DNA of 64,000 bases from VXPW01 sp965115815 (GTDB lineage: Bacteria; Pseudomonadota; Alphaproteobacteria; TMED109): contig OZ220465.1 of the NCBI GenBank assembly GCA_965115815.1, positions 3,534,001-3,598,000 on the forward strand. Reading direction: 5' to 3'. Within the stretch, counting starts at the first letter, position 1, and the number at the start of each line of letters is the position of its first letter. A model generated the notes under the pieces. The model searched no databases. It saw nothing but the letters and a program-made list of their open reading frames with translations, and had not been told where the DNA came from. Below are positions 38,291-48,700 of the stretch, piece after piece. Position numbers and translations under genes: made by a program.

Positions 38291-38982
38291 CCACGGCCGA
38301 CCTCGACCTGACCATCTGGGGTCTGGTCCTGCAGGCCGACATCGTCATCAAGGCCGTGCTGGTGCTGCTGGTTCTGGCCTCGATCTGGAGCTGGGCGGTG
38401 ATCTTCCAGAAACTGGGCCGCCTCCGGAAACTCAAGCAGAAGGCCAACCGGTTCGAGCAGACGTTCTGGTCGGGCGGGTCGCTGGAGGATCTGCACCGGC
38501 ATCTCCAGAGCCGCCCCGACCATCCGCTGGCGGCGGTGTTCGTGTCGGGCATGAACGAATGGCAGCGGTCGGTCACCCCGACCGAGCGCCAGCGCGCGAT
38601 TGCGGCCGGCGTCAGTGAACGGATCGGCCAGGTGATGCACGTCACCGTCACGCGGGAGATGGACGCGCTGGAACGGAACGTGGGCTTCCTGGCCACGGTC
38701 GGGTCGACCGCACCGTTCGTCGGCCTGTTCGGAACCGTCTGGGGAATCATGAACAGCTTCCAGTCGATCGGCGTCAGCCAGGACACGTCGCTGGCGGTGG
38801 TGGCGCCGGGCATCGCCGAGGCGCTGTTCGCCACGGCGCTCGGACTGCTCGCCGCGATTCCGGCGGTCGTCGCCTACAACAAGATCTCGGGCGACCTCAA
38901 CCGCTACGCGGCGCGGCTCGAGACCTTTGCCAGCGAGCTCGGGGCGCTGCTCTCGCGGCACATCGACGAGAACGGCACGTGA
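38287..38982 (+). CDS. tolQ: TolQ, inner-membrane motor protein
   Basis: 231 residues from ATG 38287 (ATGA with the ybgC stop, GGACGAG six bases upstream); ATG 38272 in the same frame is an alternative adding MDEIL. Three membrane segments: ADIVIKAVLVLLVLASIWSW, a second at ATVGSTAPFVGLFGTVWGI, and a third at ALFATALGLLAAIPAVVAY. With TolR it forms the proton channel that energises TolA during cell-envelope constriction. Confidence 0.94.
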   Translation: MTTADLDLTIWGLVLQADIVIKAVLVLLVLASIWSWAVIFQKLGRLRKLKQKANRFEQTFWSGGSLEDLHRHLQSRPDHPLAAVFVSGMNEWQRSVTPTERQRAIAAGVSERIGQVMHVTVTREMDALERNVGFLATVGSTAPFVGLFGTVWGIMNSFQSIGVSQDTSLAVVAPGIAEALFATALGLLAAIPAVVAYNKISGDLNRYAARLETFASELGALLSRHIDENGT

Positions 38983-39422
38983 ACCGCGGCCCCGGCCCGT
39001 TCCGGGCCCGCTCGGGCCGAAATGCGCGCGCCCCGATGGCGGAGATCAACGTCACGCCCCTGGTCGATGTGATGCTGGTGCTGCTGGTGGTGTTCATGAT
39101 CACCGCGCCCCTGCTGACGACCGGTGTCAGCGTCAACCTGCCGGAGGCGGACGCCGAACCGATTCCGGGCAGCGACGAGCCGATCGTCGTGACGGTGCAG
39201 GCGGACGGGCAGGTCCTGCTGCTCGACCGGCCGATCGAGGCCGGGACCCTGGCCGCAAAGCTGGACGCCATTCTCGGCGCGCGGCCCGGCCAGCGGGTGT
39301 TCGTTCGCGGGGACCGGGACGTGGACTACGGACGGATCATGGAAGTGATCGGACGGATATCGGCGTCGGGTCAGCGGCGCGTGGCATTGGTCACGGCCCC
39401 GCCCGGCCCGGACAGGCTCTGA
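38979..39422 (+). CDS. tolR: TolR, inner-membrane motor protein
   Basis: 147 residues, GTG start overlapping tolQ by 4 bases. One membrane segment, DVMLVLLVVFMITAPLLT, carries the essential Asp in VTPLVDVML. The periplasmic domain follows, with VFVRGDRDVDYGRIMEV. ExbD/TolR family; length normal. Confidence 0.94.
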   Translation: MNRGPGPFRARSGRNARAPMAEINVTPLVDVMLVLLVVFMITAPLLTTGVSVNLPEADAEPIPGSDEPIVVTVQADGQVLLLDRPIEAGTLAAKLDAILGARPGQRVFVRGDRDVDYGRIMEVIGRISASGQRRVALVTAPPGPDRL

Positions 39423-39425
39423 CGG

Positions 39426-40358
39426 GTGGGCCGCGGCGTTGTTCTGTCGGTCCTGCTGCACGCCCTGGTCGCGATCCTTGCCGTGACGGGCCTGCCGACG
39501 GCGTCGCGGACGGTGGTCCCGCCGCCGGCGGTCGACGTGGAACTGGCCTGGGCGCCCGATCCCGTGCGCGCGGCGCCCGAGACGCCGCCGTCCCCGGCCG
39601 CCCCCGAGACGGAACCCGGCCCGCCGGCGCCGGTCGCGCCCGCTCCGCCGGCGCCGGCGGTCCCGGTGGCGGAACCCGAACCGGAGTCCGCCGCAGCGCC
39701 GGAGGCGGCCGCGCTGCCTGCGTCGGCGGTCGTGCCGGCCCCTCCCGCTCCCGTCCCGTCGCGTCCCGCCCCGCCGGCGCCGGAGGCGCCCCTGCCCGAG
39801 CCTGTCGCGCCCGCCGGGGCCGCGCCCGGACCCGCGGCGCCCGCGGCGCCGGCCCCGCCGCCGGAGACCGTCCGCACCGCTGCGGCTCCTGCTCCGCCGC
39901 CCCCGCCCTCGCGGTTCGACGACATGCTGCGCGACCTCACGGAGCGGGAGCCGGCGGCGGAGGCGCCGCCCACGAAGCTGGAGGAGGCCCTCGAACGCTA
40001 CGCGGCACTGGATCCCGCGCCGGCCGGGAGCGAGACTCCGGAAGAGCGTTTTGCCCGGGCGCGGATGTACGGTCTGATCCAGAGACAGGTCCAGGCCAAC
40101 TGGCGGCGTCCGCCGGCGCTCCGGGAAGACGGCGACCTGTACGTGGTCCTGGAATTCCAGCTGCAGCGCGACGGCACCATTCACGATCTCCGCGTGTCGG
40201 AGGACGAACTGCGCCGGATCGGCCGGAACCCGCTCCTCCGCCCGCTGCTCGACAGCGCCCAGACCGCGATCCTGAAGACCGGCCGGATCAGCGGCCTGCC
40301 GCCCGACGAGTACGCGCGGTGGCGGCGCGTGCGGCTAAACTTCCGCCCGCAGCGCTGA
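39426..40358 (+). CDS. tolA: TolA, periplasm-spanning protein
   Basis: 310 residues, GTG start. N-terminal anchor VVLSVLLHALVAILAVTG, then ~140 residues very rich in Pro and Ala (PPAPVAPAPPAP-like) as the periplasmic spacer, then a C-terminal TolA/TonB-like domain (YGLIQRQVQANWRRPPALRE, LQRDGTIHDLRVSEDELR, SGLPPDEYARWRRVRLNF). The spacer is Pro/Ala rather than the Lys/Ala helix of enterobacterial TolA. Identified by context and by its C-terminal domain. Confidence 0.9.
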   Translation: MGRGVVLSVLLHALVAILAVTGLPTASRTVVPPPAVDVELAWAPDPVRAAPETPPSPAAPETEPGPPAPVAPAPPAPAVPVAEPEPESAAAPEAAALPASAVVPAPPAPVPSRPAPPAPEAPLPEPVAPAGAAPGPAAPAAPAPPPETVRTAAAPAPPPPPSRFDDMLRDLTEREPAAEAPPTKLEEALERYAALDPAPAGSETPEERFARARMYGLIQRQVQANWRRPPALREDGDLYVVLEFQLQRDGTIHDLRVSEDELRRIGRNPLLRPLLDSAQTAILKTGRISGLPPDEYARWRRVRLNFRPQR

Positions 40359-40375
40359 TCCGTCTGGGGATCCCG

Positions 40376-41719
40376 ATGTTCCGAATGTCCGTGTTCCTTC
40401 GACGTACCGCGGTGCTGGCCGGGCTGCTGGCCTTCGGCGGTGCGGCCGGGGCCCAGGACGGTCCGCTCGAGATCGACATCGTCGAGGGGCGGATCGAGCC
40501 GGTTCCGTTCGCGCTGACCCTCGATGTGGAAGGCAATCTCCTCGCGACCGATGCGGGCGAGATCGGCGGGATCGTCGTGAGCGATCTCCTGAGTTCCGCG
40601 CTGTTCCGGCACATCGATCCGGATTCGTACCTGCAGGGGCCGACCGATGCCTCGATCCAGCCGAGGTTCCGCGACTGGCGGATCATCGATGCCCAGGTAC
40701 TGGTGACCGGGACGGTGCGCGATCTGGGGGACGGGGCGGTCGAGGTGGCGGCCCGGGCTTGGGACGTGTACGGCGCCCGGGAAATGGTCGGGGTGCGCCT
40801 GAGCGGGCCGCTCGCACTCGCGCGCCGGATGGCGCACGTGCTGGCCGACCGGGTGTATGCGCGGGTGACCGGGGAATCGGGCTATTTCGACACGCGCATT
40901 CTCTACGTCGCGGAGACGGGGCCGGCGACGGAACGGGTCAAGCGGCTCGCGATCATGGACCAGGACGGGGCCAACCACCGGTACCTCACCGACGGATCGC
41001 ACATGGTCCTGACCCCCCGGTTTTCGCCGGACGGGAAGTCCGCGCTCTACTTCAGCTACCAGGGCGGCGCGCCGAGCGTGTTCCGGTACGACCTGGAAAC
41101 GGGCAGCAGCCGGGAGCTCGGGCAGTTTTCCGGGATGACGTTCGCCCCCCGGTTCCACCCCGACGGCACGGAGGTCGCGCTGTCGCTGGCCCGGAGCGGC
41201 GTGACCAACGTGTTCACCCTTGATCTCGGAACCGGGGATCTCCGGCAGCTGACCCGGGGCCGGGCGATCGACACGTCGCCGAGCTACAGTCCGGAGGGCG
41301 ATGAGATCGTCTTCAGCTCCGATCGGTCCGGCCGCCCGAATCTCTTCGTGATGCGCGTCGACGGCGGCGCACTCCGGCGGATCAGCTTCGGCGCGGGCAG
41401 CTACACTGCGCCGATGTGGTCGCCGCGCGGGGACTACATCGCGTTCACGAAGTCGGTGCGGGGGCGCTTCTACATCGGCCTCATGCATCCCGACGGCGGC
41501 GGCGAGCGGCTGATCGCGGAGGGCTTTCTGGTCGAGGGGCCGAGCTGGGCGCCGAACGGCCGGCTCTTGGCGTTCGCGCGGACCGAGCCCGGTTCCGAGG
41601 GCGCCGACAGCATCCGGATCCACACGATCGACATCACGGGCAACCGCGAGCGCGAGCTGCCGACGCCGACCGATGCCTCGGATCCGTCGTGGGGGCCCGA
41701 CCAGGCAGCGGGGGGATGA
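40376..41719 (+). CDS. tolB: TolB, periplasmic beta-propeller protein
   Basis: 447 residues. Signal peptide RRTAVLAGLLAFGGAAGAQD with probable cleavage after AGA. The N-terminal domain contains IVVSDLLSSALFRHID; the propeller has repeated blades marked FSPDGKSALYFSY, FHPDGTEVALSLA, YSPEGDEIVFSSD, WSPRGDYIAFTKS and WAPNGRLLAFART. ATG 40376 is used; ATG 40385 is an alternative. TolB binds Pal, yet no pal gene follows: the next gene is cas4-cas1, 63 bases away. Confidence 0.95.
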   Translation: MFRMSVFLRRTAVLAGLLAFGGAAGAQDGPLEIDIVEGRIEPVPFALTLDVEGNLLATDAGEIGGIVVSDLLSSALFRHIDPDSYLQGPTDASIQPRFRDWRIIDAQVLVTGTVRDLGDGAVEVAARAWDVYGAREMVGVRLSGPLALARRMAHVLADRVYARVTGESGYFDTRILYVAETGPATERVKRLAIMDQDGANHRYLTDGSHMVLTPRFSPDGKSALYFSYQGGAPSVFRYDLETGSSRELGQFSGMTFAPRFHPDGTEVALSLARSGVTNVFTLDLGTGDLRQLTRGRAIDTSPSYSPEGDEIVFSSDRSGRPNLFVMRVDGGALRRISFGAGSYTAPMWSPRGDYIAFTKSVRGRFYIGLMHPDGGGERLIAEGFLVEGPSWAPNGRLLAFARTEPGSEGADSIRIHTIDITGNRERELPTPTDASDPSWGPDQAAGG

Positions 41720-41782
41720 AGGGAAGCCGGGGCCGGCGGCCGGATCGGCGGGACGTTGCTGGCCGGGAAGGGGCAGGGTGCC

Positions 41783-43516
41783 GTGCGTTCGGGTCAGCTT
41801 GAGTTTCATCTGCCGGCACCGCCGCTGTCCCGCGACGAGCCGTTCGTGCCCGCGCGCATGGTGAACGAGTTCGTCTACTGCCCCCGGCTGGCCTATCTCA
41901 TGTGGGGACAGGCCGAGTGGGCGGACACCGGAGATACGGTTGACGGCAGACGGGTGCATACGCGGGTGGACCGGGGCAACGCCCCGCTGCCGGCCCCCGA
42001 AGCGCTGGAGGGAGAGACCAGGATCGTCAGCCGATCGCTCACGCTGTCCTCCGAGAGGCTCGGCGTGATCGCGAAGATCGATCTCGCCGAAGCGGAAGAC
42101 GGAGTGGTCACTCCGGTCGACTACAAGCGGGGCAAACGACCCCATGTACGGCACGGGGCCTATGAGCCGGAGCGCGTGCAGGTCTGCCTGCAGGCACTGC
42201 TGCTGGAGGAGCACGGCTACCGGGTCGATGAGGGTGCGATCTGGTACGTGGAAAGCCGGGAACGCGTTCGGGTGGTGCTGGACGAGGAGTTGCGCCACAC
42301 CGCGAAGGAAGCCGTCAGCCGGCTGCGCCTCACGGTCTCGCACGGCCGCATCCCGCCTCCGTTGAACGACAGCCCGAAATGTCCGCGCTGCTCCCTGGTT
42401 TCCGTCTGTCTTCCCGACGAGATGGCAGCGCTGGGCGGATCCAGTCTGGCGCCCCGCCCGGTTGCGGTCGGAGTCGACGAGGCCATGCCCCTGATCGTGC
42501 AGTCGCAGCGTGCGCGAATCTCGAAATCCGGCGATACGCTGACGATCAACGATGCGGAACAGGGTGATACGACCGTGCGAATGAACGAGGTGTCGGATGT
42601 CACCCTGTTCGGGAACGTGTCGATCACCGCTCCGGCGCTTGCCTCTCTGATGGACCGTGAAATACCGGTGTCGTTTCACAGCCACGGCGGCTGGTTCCGT
42701 GGTCTGGCCCACGGGACAGGGCACCGCAACGTGGAGGTTCGCACCGCGCAGTACCGGTCGAGCTTCGACCCGAAGTTTTGCCTGTATTTCGCCCGCGACT
42801 TGGTCGCGGCCAAGATCAGGAACCAGCGAACCATCGTTCGCCGGAATTGGCGGGGCGAGAAGGAGTCCCGGAAGATGGCCCTGAACCGCCTCGACGCGGC
42901 CCGCAGGGCGACCGATCGTGCCGGTACGCTGGAGGCGCTGCTGGGGCTGGAGGGAGATGCGGCCGCCACGTACTTTCGGGCGTTCTCGGAACTCTTGGCG
43001 CCTCCTGCCGACCGGACGGGCCCGCGCGATGCGGAAGGCGTGGCGGACTTTCGCTTCAACGCAAGAAACCGCCGCCCGCCGACGGACCCCGTGAACGCGA
43101 TGCTGTCGCTGGGCTACGCGATGCTGACGCGACGCCTGACGATCGCGTTGGCAACTGTCGGGCTCGACCCTTATCGCGGATTCTATCACGCCCCTCGTTA
43201 CGGCAAGCCTGCCTTGGCCTTGGACTTCATGGAACCGTTCCGGCCGCTGATTGCCGACTCCGTGGTCCTGTCAGCGGTCAACACCGGGGAGGTGTCGGGG
43301 AGCGATTTCGTGCGTGCGCTTACGGGGACGGCGCTCACGGCCGCCGGCCGTCGGCGTTTTGTTGCCGCGTTCGAGCGTCGGCTGTCCCAAGAAACCACGC
43401 ACCCGCTTTTCGGCTATCGGATCAGCATGCGGCGACTGCTGCTGTTGCAGGCGCGCCTGTTGTGCCGGCATCTGCTGGGAGAGCTGCCGGCGGTTCCGCA
43501 CTACCTCCCTCGATAA
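41783..43516 (+). CDS. cas4-cas1: Cas4-Cas1 fusion, type I-G adaptation integrase
   Basis: 577 residues from GTG 41783, preceded by GGGCAGGG; TTG 41756 in frame is an alternative. Residues ~1-215 are Cas4: first Cys in NEFVYCPRLAYLMWGQ, the RecB-like motif VVTPVDYKRGKRPH, and the three-Cys iron-sulfur cluster in KCPRCSLVSVCLPDE. The rest is Cas1: LFGNVSITAPALASLMDREI, the catalytic Glu region LLGLEGDAAATYFRAFSEL, then the His of YRGFYHAPRYGKPALALDF and the Asp/Glu of DFMEPFRPLIADSV. Fusion of Cas4 to Cas1 is typical of type I-G/I-U and couples prespacer trimming and PAM selection to integration. Overlaps cas2 by one base (TAATG). Confidence 0.93.
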   Translation: MRSGQLEFHLPAPPLSRDEPFVPARMVNEFVYCPRLAYLMWGQAEWADTGDTVDGRRVHTRVDRGNAPLPAPEALEGETRIVSRSLTLSSERLGVIAKIDLAEAEDGVVTPVDYKRGKRPHVRHGAYEPERVQVCLQALLLEEHGYRVDEGAIWYVESRERVRVVLDEELRHTAKEAVSRLRLTVSHGRIPPPLNDSPKCPRCSLVSVCLPDEMAALGGSSLAPRPVAVGVDEAMPLIVQSQRARISKSGDTLTINDAEQGDTTVRMNEVSDVTLFGNVSITAPALASLMDREIPVSFHSHGGWFRGLAHGTGHRNVEVRTAQYRSSFDPKFCLYFARDLVAAKIRNQRTIVRRNWRGEKESRKMALNRLDAARRATDRAGTLEALLGLEGDAAATYFRAFSELLAPPADRTGPRDAEGVADFRFNARNRRPPTDPVNAMLSLGYAMLTRRLTIALATVGLDPYRGFYHAPRYGKPALALDFMEPFRPLIADSVVLSAVNTGEVSGSDFVRALTGTALTAAGRRRFVAAFERRLSQETTHPLFGYRISMRRLLLLQARLLCRHLLGELPAVPHYLPR

Positions 43517-43821
43517 TGCGTTCCGCCATGAGTCTCGAACGGACCTACATCGTCGCGTACGACATTTCCAACAGCCGGCGCTGGCGTCGTGTGTTCAAGA
43601 CCATGAACGGTTTCGGAGAATGGATTCAGCTGTCGGTCTTTCAGTGTCGCCTGTCCCCTCGCCGCCGGGCCGAGCTCGAAACGCAGCTGCGCGAGGCGAT
43701 CAAGGTGGGAGAGGACCATGTGCTGGTGATCGATGTTGGTCCGGCGCACAAGTCGGAGGTGGCCGTCGTCAGTATCGGCAAGACACTCTCTGCAATCGAG
43801 CGGCAGGCGATCGTCATATGA
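43516..43821 (+). CDS. cas2: Cas2, adaptation-complex subunit
   Basis: 101 residues from ATG 43516 (TAATG overlap with cas1); ATG 43528 (MSLERTYIVAYDIS) is an equally plausible start. Ferredoxin-like Cas2 fold with TYIVAYDISNSRRWRRVFK, FGEWIQLSVFQCRLSPRRRAEL and VLVIDVGPAHKSEV. It bridges two Cas1 dimers during spacer integration. Followed by the CRISPR leader. Confidence 0.94.
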   Translation: MRSAMSLERTYIVAYDISNSRRWRRVFKTMNGFGEWIQLSVFQCRLSPRRRAELETQLREAIKVGEDHVLVIDVGPAHKSEVAVVSIGKTLSAIERQAIVI

Positions 43822-44082
43822 CGAGAATCCCGATCCGTTCGGCATTCCGGCCGGTGCATGGCCGGGAGAGCGGGCCGGTATCTTGCCGAACCGAATCGAG
43901 CGGCGCAGAGGTGCGATCATGTCCGGGAGCGCTCGAAGATGCTTAAAGCATTGTTCTGTTGGTCTCTTCGTGGCTGATGTGCTGCCACGTCGGGTCGCTT
44001 TCGCGGCAATCCGGTGGAAAACGACCAAGCGCTCGCATCCGCGCGGGATTTGCTATAGTCTCCCGGTATTTGCAGAGTGGCT
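43822..44082 (+). promoter_or_regulatory. CRISPR leader with a probable array promoter
   Basis: 261 non-coding bases between cas2 and the first repeat. TGCTATAGT at 44051-44059 is an extended -10 (TG-N-TATAAT-like), placing the start of transcription about 15-20 bases before the first repeat. No strong -35 is seen, which fits an extended -10 promoter. New spacers should enter at this end, next to cas2. Confidence 0.6.
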
Positions 44083-45603
44083 GTTTCTTCCGGGGCATTG
44101 CCCCGGCCTCATTGAAGCTTCTTCAATCCATGCAGCCTTCCAAGCCATGTCCGTAGTTTCTTCCGGGGCATTGCCCCGGCCTCATTGAAGCCGACGATTC
44201 CAGAACCCCGAGAGCCGAAGTGACCAGGTTTCTTCCGGGGCATTGCCCCGGCCTCATTGAAGCCTGCGTCCCAGGCGAGGTTTCGCCCCTCGTCACTGTG
44301 TTTCTTCCGGGGCATTGCCCCGGCCTCATTGAAGCTTGGTGAGAGAGAGTACGTAGGGGGGGCGTGTTGACAGTTTCTTCCGGGGCATTGCCCCGGCCTC
44401 ATTGAAGCCAGCGCTGCAGTTCGCGGATGGATCAGCTTGGGCTGGTTTCTTCCGGGGCATTGCCCCGGCCTCATTGAAGCCGACAACAAGATGATCATGT
44501 GGCGCGGAAGTGCAGAGTTTCTTCCGGGGCATTGCCCCGGCCTCATTGAAGCGCTACCTTGGCTTCACTCTCAGCCGCCTTCAGCCGGTGTTTCTTCCGG
44601 GGCATTGCCCCGGCCTCATTGAAGCCCTAGTGATAGGGTAAGTCGTGCTAAGCGTAGCCAGTGTTTCTTCCGGGGCATTGCCCCGGCCTCATTGAAGCGC
44701 GGGCATTGCGAAGGGCGCGGCGCTGGCCGGCGCAGGTTTCTTCCGGGGCATTGCCCCGGCCTCATTGAAGCGATGGCTGCGTCCCAGGCGAGGTTTCGCC
44801 CCTCGTCGTTTCTTCCGGGGCATTGCCCCGGCCTCATTGAAGCCAGCAGCTCGCGCGGGCGTACAGGCTCAGGGGCCGCGTTTCTTCCGGGGCATTGCCC
44901 CGGCCTCATTGAAGCCGCGACATCTCGCCCCTCGACCTCGGGATGGTCGTTGTTTCTTCCGGGGCATTGCCCCGGCCTCATTGAAGCCACGTCCACCCGG
45001 CCGGCGTGTCGAAATCCCCCGCGGTTTCTTCCGGGGCATTGCCCCGGCCTCATTGAAGCGGTAGCGGGGTTCTGGAATCGTCGGGAGGATTCCGGGGTTT
45101 CTTCCGGGGCATTGCCCCGGCCTCATTGAAGCGCAGAACAAACCTACGCTCGGCTGATCCCCGCGGCATCGTTTCTTCCGGGGCATTGCCCCGGCCTCAT
45201 TGAAGCCCTTGTCTCGTGGGTCAGTCTCAAGTTTTATCTTCATGGTTTCTTCCGGGGCATTGCCCCGGCCTCATTGAAGCCACACCAGTACCCGACGAAT
45301 CCGTATGAATATGGGGGTTTCTTCCGGGGCATTGCCCCGGCCTCATTGAAGCGGCAGGACTTCCTCAACTTTCTTGAGGAGTCCGAGGATGTTTCTTCCG
45401 GGGCATTGCCCCGGCCTCATTGAAGCGTCGATTCTCGCCGGTAGATTGCGAGACAGTCGGTGTTTCTTCCGGGGCATTGCCCCGGCCTCATTGAAGCGAT
45501 TGCTGCGTCTCGGGCAGCGACGAACTCTCGTGGGTTTCTTCCGGGGCATTGCCCCGGCCTCATTGAAGCACCTCAACTTGGCCAGTCTGTCGCTATCTGC
45601 CCG

Positions 45604-45769
45604 GTATCTACTCACCCCCCTACTGATGACGAATCGTTTTTCCTGACGGGTGCGGATCCGGCATTGTCCCTTGCCCCTTTCACTCGCTCGCGGCCGATGA
45701 CCGGAAGTGCGTGTTCCGGCTGACAAGAAACGGATCGATCTTCGTCATCAGTAGGGGGTGAGTAGATAC
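45604..45769. mobile_element. MITE-1 copy D inside a CRISPR spacer
   Basis: 166-bp copy with the standard ends. An exact 8-bp duplication TCTGCCCG flanks it (45596-45603 and 45770-45777). Removing element and duplication restores a normal-length spacer between two repeats, so the MITE landed in an existing spacer. Confidence 0.95.
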
Positions 45770-48700
45770 TCTGCCCGAAGTTTCTTCCGGGGCATTGCCC
45801 CGGCCTCATTGAAGCGTAGTCTTTGTCGTAGTCATAGTTTCCTTTCCTAGGGTTTCTTCCGGGGCATTGCCCCGGCCTCATTGAAGCCACTGACAAGCTG
45901 CTGGTGCATAGCCTGCAGTCTAGGTTTCTTCCGGGGCATTGCCCCGGCCTCATTGAAGCGAAAGTTGCTGATGCATAGCCATCAGCCGTTCCCTGGTTTC
46001 TTCCGGGGCATTGCCCCGGCCTCATTGAAGCACGGGAACGCTCTTCGGAGCCAATCTGCAATACGACGTTTCTTCCGGGGCATTGCCCCGGCCTCATTGA
46101 AGCTGCGTCCTGATACGGTTTGAGCCGCGCCAGCGCCGCGTTTCTTCCGGGGCATTGCCCCGGCCTCATTGAAGCCACCTCGTCAGCAGCCAGTCTGCGC
46201 GCGCGGGCCCAGTTTCTTCCGGGGCATTGCCCCGGCCTCATTGAAGCTGCGCAATGCCATGGCACATCAAGCGCGCCTTCATAGTTTCTTCCGGGGCATT
46301 GCCCCGGCCTCATTGAAGCGATCGCAGTTTGGCGAGCCTGTCGCTATCCGCCCGAAGTTTCTTCCGGGGCATTGCCCCGGCCTCATTGAAGCCCCAGGAG
46401 GAGGACGAGATGCGCACCGTGCGCATCGTTTCTTCCGGGGCATTGCCCCGGCCTCATTGAAGCGTGAGGGTGAAGGCAACCAGGAACCTGGGGTTGGAAG
46501 TTTCTTCCGGGGCATTGCCCCGGCCTCATTGAAGCAGCACGGCATCGGCCAATTGCTGATCGAAGGGAGGTTTCTTCCGGGGCATTGCCCCGGCCTCATT
46601 GAAGCCGAGATGTCGGATGTGGTCGGCTCGATCGGGGTAGTAGTTTCTTCCGGGGCATTGCCCCGGCCTCATTGAAGCCGGATCCTGACCCGGCCATCCC
46701 GCGCCTCGCGCGCAGTTTCTTCCGGGGCATTGCCCCGGCCTCATTGAAGCGATCGCAGCTTGGCAAGCCTGTCACTGTCAGACCGCAGTTTCTTCCGGGG
46801 CATTGCCCCGGCCTCATTGAAGCCTTGCTACGCGGCGGTCACTTGATCGAGGGCCGGCGGGTTTCTTCCGGGGCATTGCCCCGGCCTCATTGAAGCCACT
46901 GGATCCGCCGCCAAAGGCCCCACCGAGAATAGTTTCTTCCGGGGCATTGCCCCGGCCTCATTGAAGCGTGGAGCTGCTCCAGCGCCGCGGTCCGCGCGTT
47001 CAGGTTTCTTCCGGGGCATTGCCCCGGCCTCATTGAAGCGCGGCTCACCTCGGGCAGCGCGCTCAACCTGACATCGTTTCTTCCGGGGCATTGCCCCGGC
47101 CTCATTGAAGCGCGTTCCGTTCCCGTGATCGGCGAGCTCGGGCTGCGGTTTCTTCCGGGGCATTGCCCCGGCCTCATTGAAGCTGGATCTCGATCTTGAC
47201 GACGAGATCGAGCCGGCCGAGTTTCTTCCGGGGCATTGCCCCGGCCTCATTGAAGCCGGCGGATCGCGATGCGCATCAACGAGGCGCTGGCGGAGTTTCT
47301 TCCGGGGCATTGCCCCGGCCTCATTGAAGCCGCCGGGGTCCACCGGGGCAACCCCACACAGCACGCAGTTTCTTCCGGGGCATTGCCCCGGCCTCATTGA
47401 AGCGCGTCGGGGCATGGCGAGGACACCACGTCGCCGGAGGGTTTCTTCCGGGGCATTGCCCCGGCCTCATTGAAGCCTTGGCGTTCTTCGCCGAGGCGCG
47501 CCGATCGTCGACGTTTCTTCCGGGGCATTGCCCCGGCCTCATTGAAGCACCCAACGGCCGAAGAGATGAAGTTTCGGCGGGCGGAGTTTCTTCCGGGGCA
47601 TTGCCCCGGCCTCATTGAAGCGGGCAGGGGCAGGGCAGGGGCAGGGCAGGGGCAGGGGGTTTCTTCCGGGGCATTGCCCCGGCCTCATTGAAGCGGGGTC
47701 TCCCCGGTCACGGTCTCGGCCGCCAGACCCGTTTCTTCCGGGGCATTGCCCCGGCCTCATTGAAGCCGGCTCAGTTTGTCGGCATTCGCGCCGAGCGCCC
47801 GGGTTTCTTCCGGGGCATTGCCCCGGCCTCATTGAAGCGCCTGGGCTCTAGACGGCGGCGGCCCCGAGCTCCTGGGTTTCTTCCGGGGCATTGCCCCGGC
47901 CTCATTGAAGCTCCAGATCGACCGTCAGCCGCCGCATCTCCTCCTGCGTTTCTTCCGGGGCATTGCCCCGGCCTCATTGAAGCATCGCAGCGTCGTAGTC
48001 CTTCGTCTTTACAACGAAAGAGTTTCTTCCGGGGCATTGCCCCGGCCTCATTGAAGCCGAGCAACGTTAGCCATGAGCAAGTCTCCTAGTCGGAGTTTCT
48101 TCCGGGGCATTGCCCCGGCCTCATTGAAGCTTGGTCTCAGCGGTCTTCGTCGTAGTCTTTGCCATTGTTTCTTCCGGGGCATTGCCCCGGCCTCATTGAA
48201 GCGTGCCCTTGCCCTGAGTGAACGAAAAGGTGACACTGGTTTCTTCCGGGGCATTGCCCCGGCCTCATTGAAGCGCGGGGTCAGTGTAATGCACGACCCA
48301 AGGGCAAAGGTGTTTCTTCCGGGGCATTGCCCCGGCCTCATTGAAGCGCTTCGCCTGTAAGGGCGGCGGCGTCAATGCTAGGCAGTTTCTTCCGGGGCAT
48401 TGCCCCGGCCTCATTGAAGCGCCACCCGAGACCCCGATTCCGGCCACTCTCGCCCCGTTTCTTCCGGGGCATTGCCCCGGCCTCATTGAAGCCGAGTTAT
48501 CGGATACGTTGTGCTACGCTTCACAAGGTTTCTTCCGGGGCATTGCCCCGGCCTCATTGAAGCGTTTCATCAACTTCGCGCTTGCGCCGAAGTTCTTCTG
48601 CAGGTTTCTTCCGGGGCATTGCCCCGGCCTCATTGAAGCGGGGCGTGTCCGCCCCCCCTCCAGGCCTCCCCGCTGTTTCTTCCGGGGCATTGCCCCGGCC

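Noticed and set aside
39371..39973. Glycine-rich minus-strand frame opposite tolA
   Set aside because: It reads the antisense of the Pro/Ala-rich TolA spacer, which naturally gives a Gly-rich peptide.
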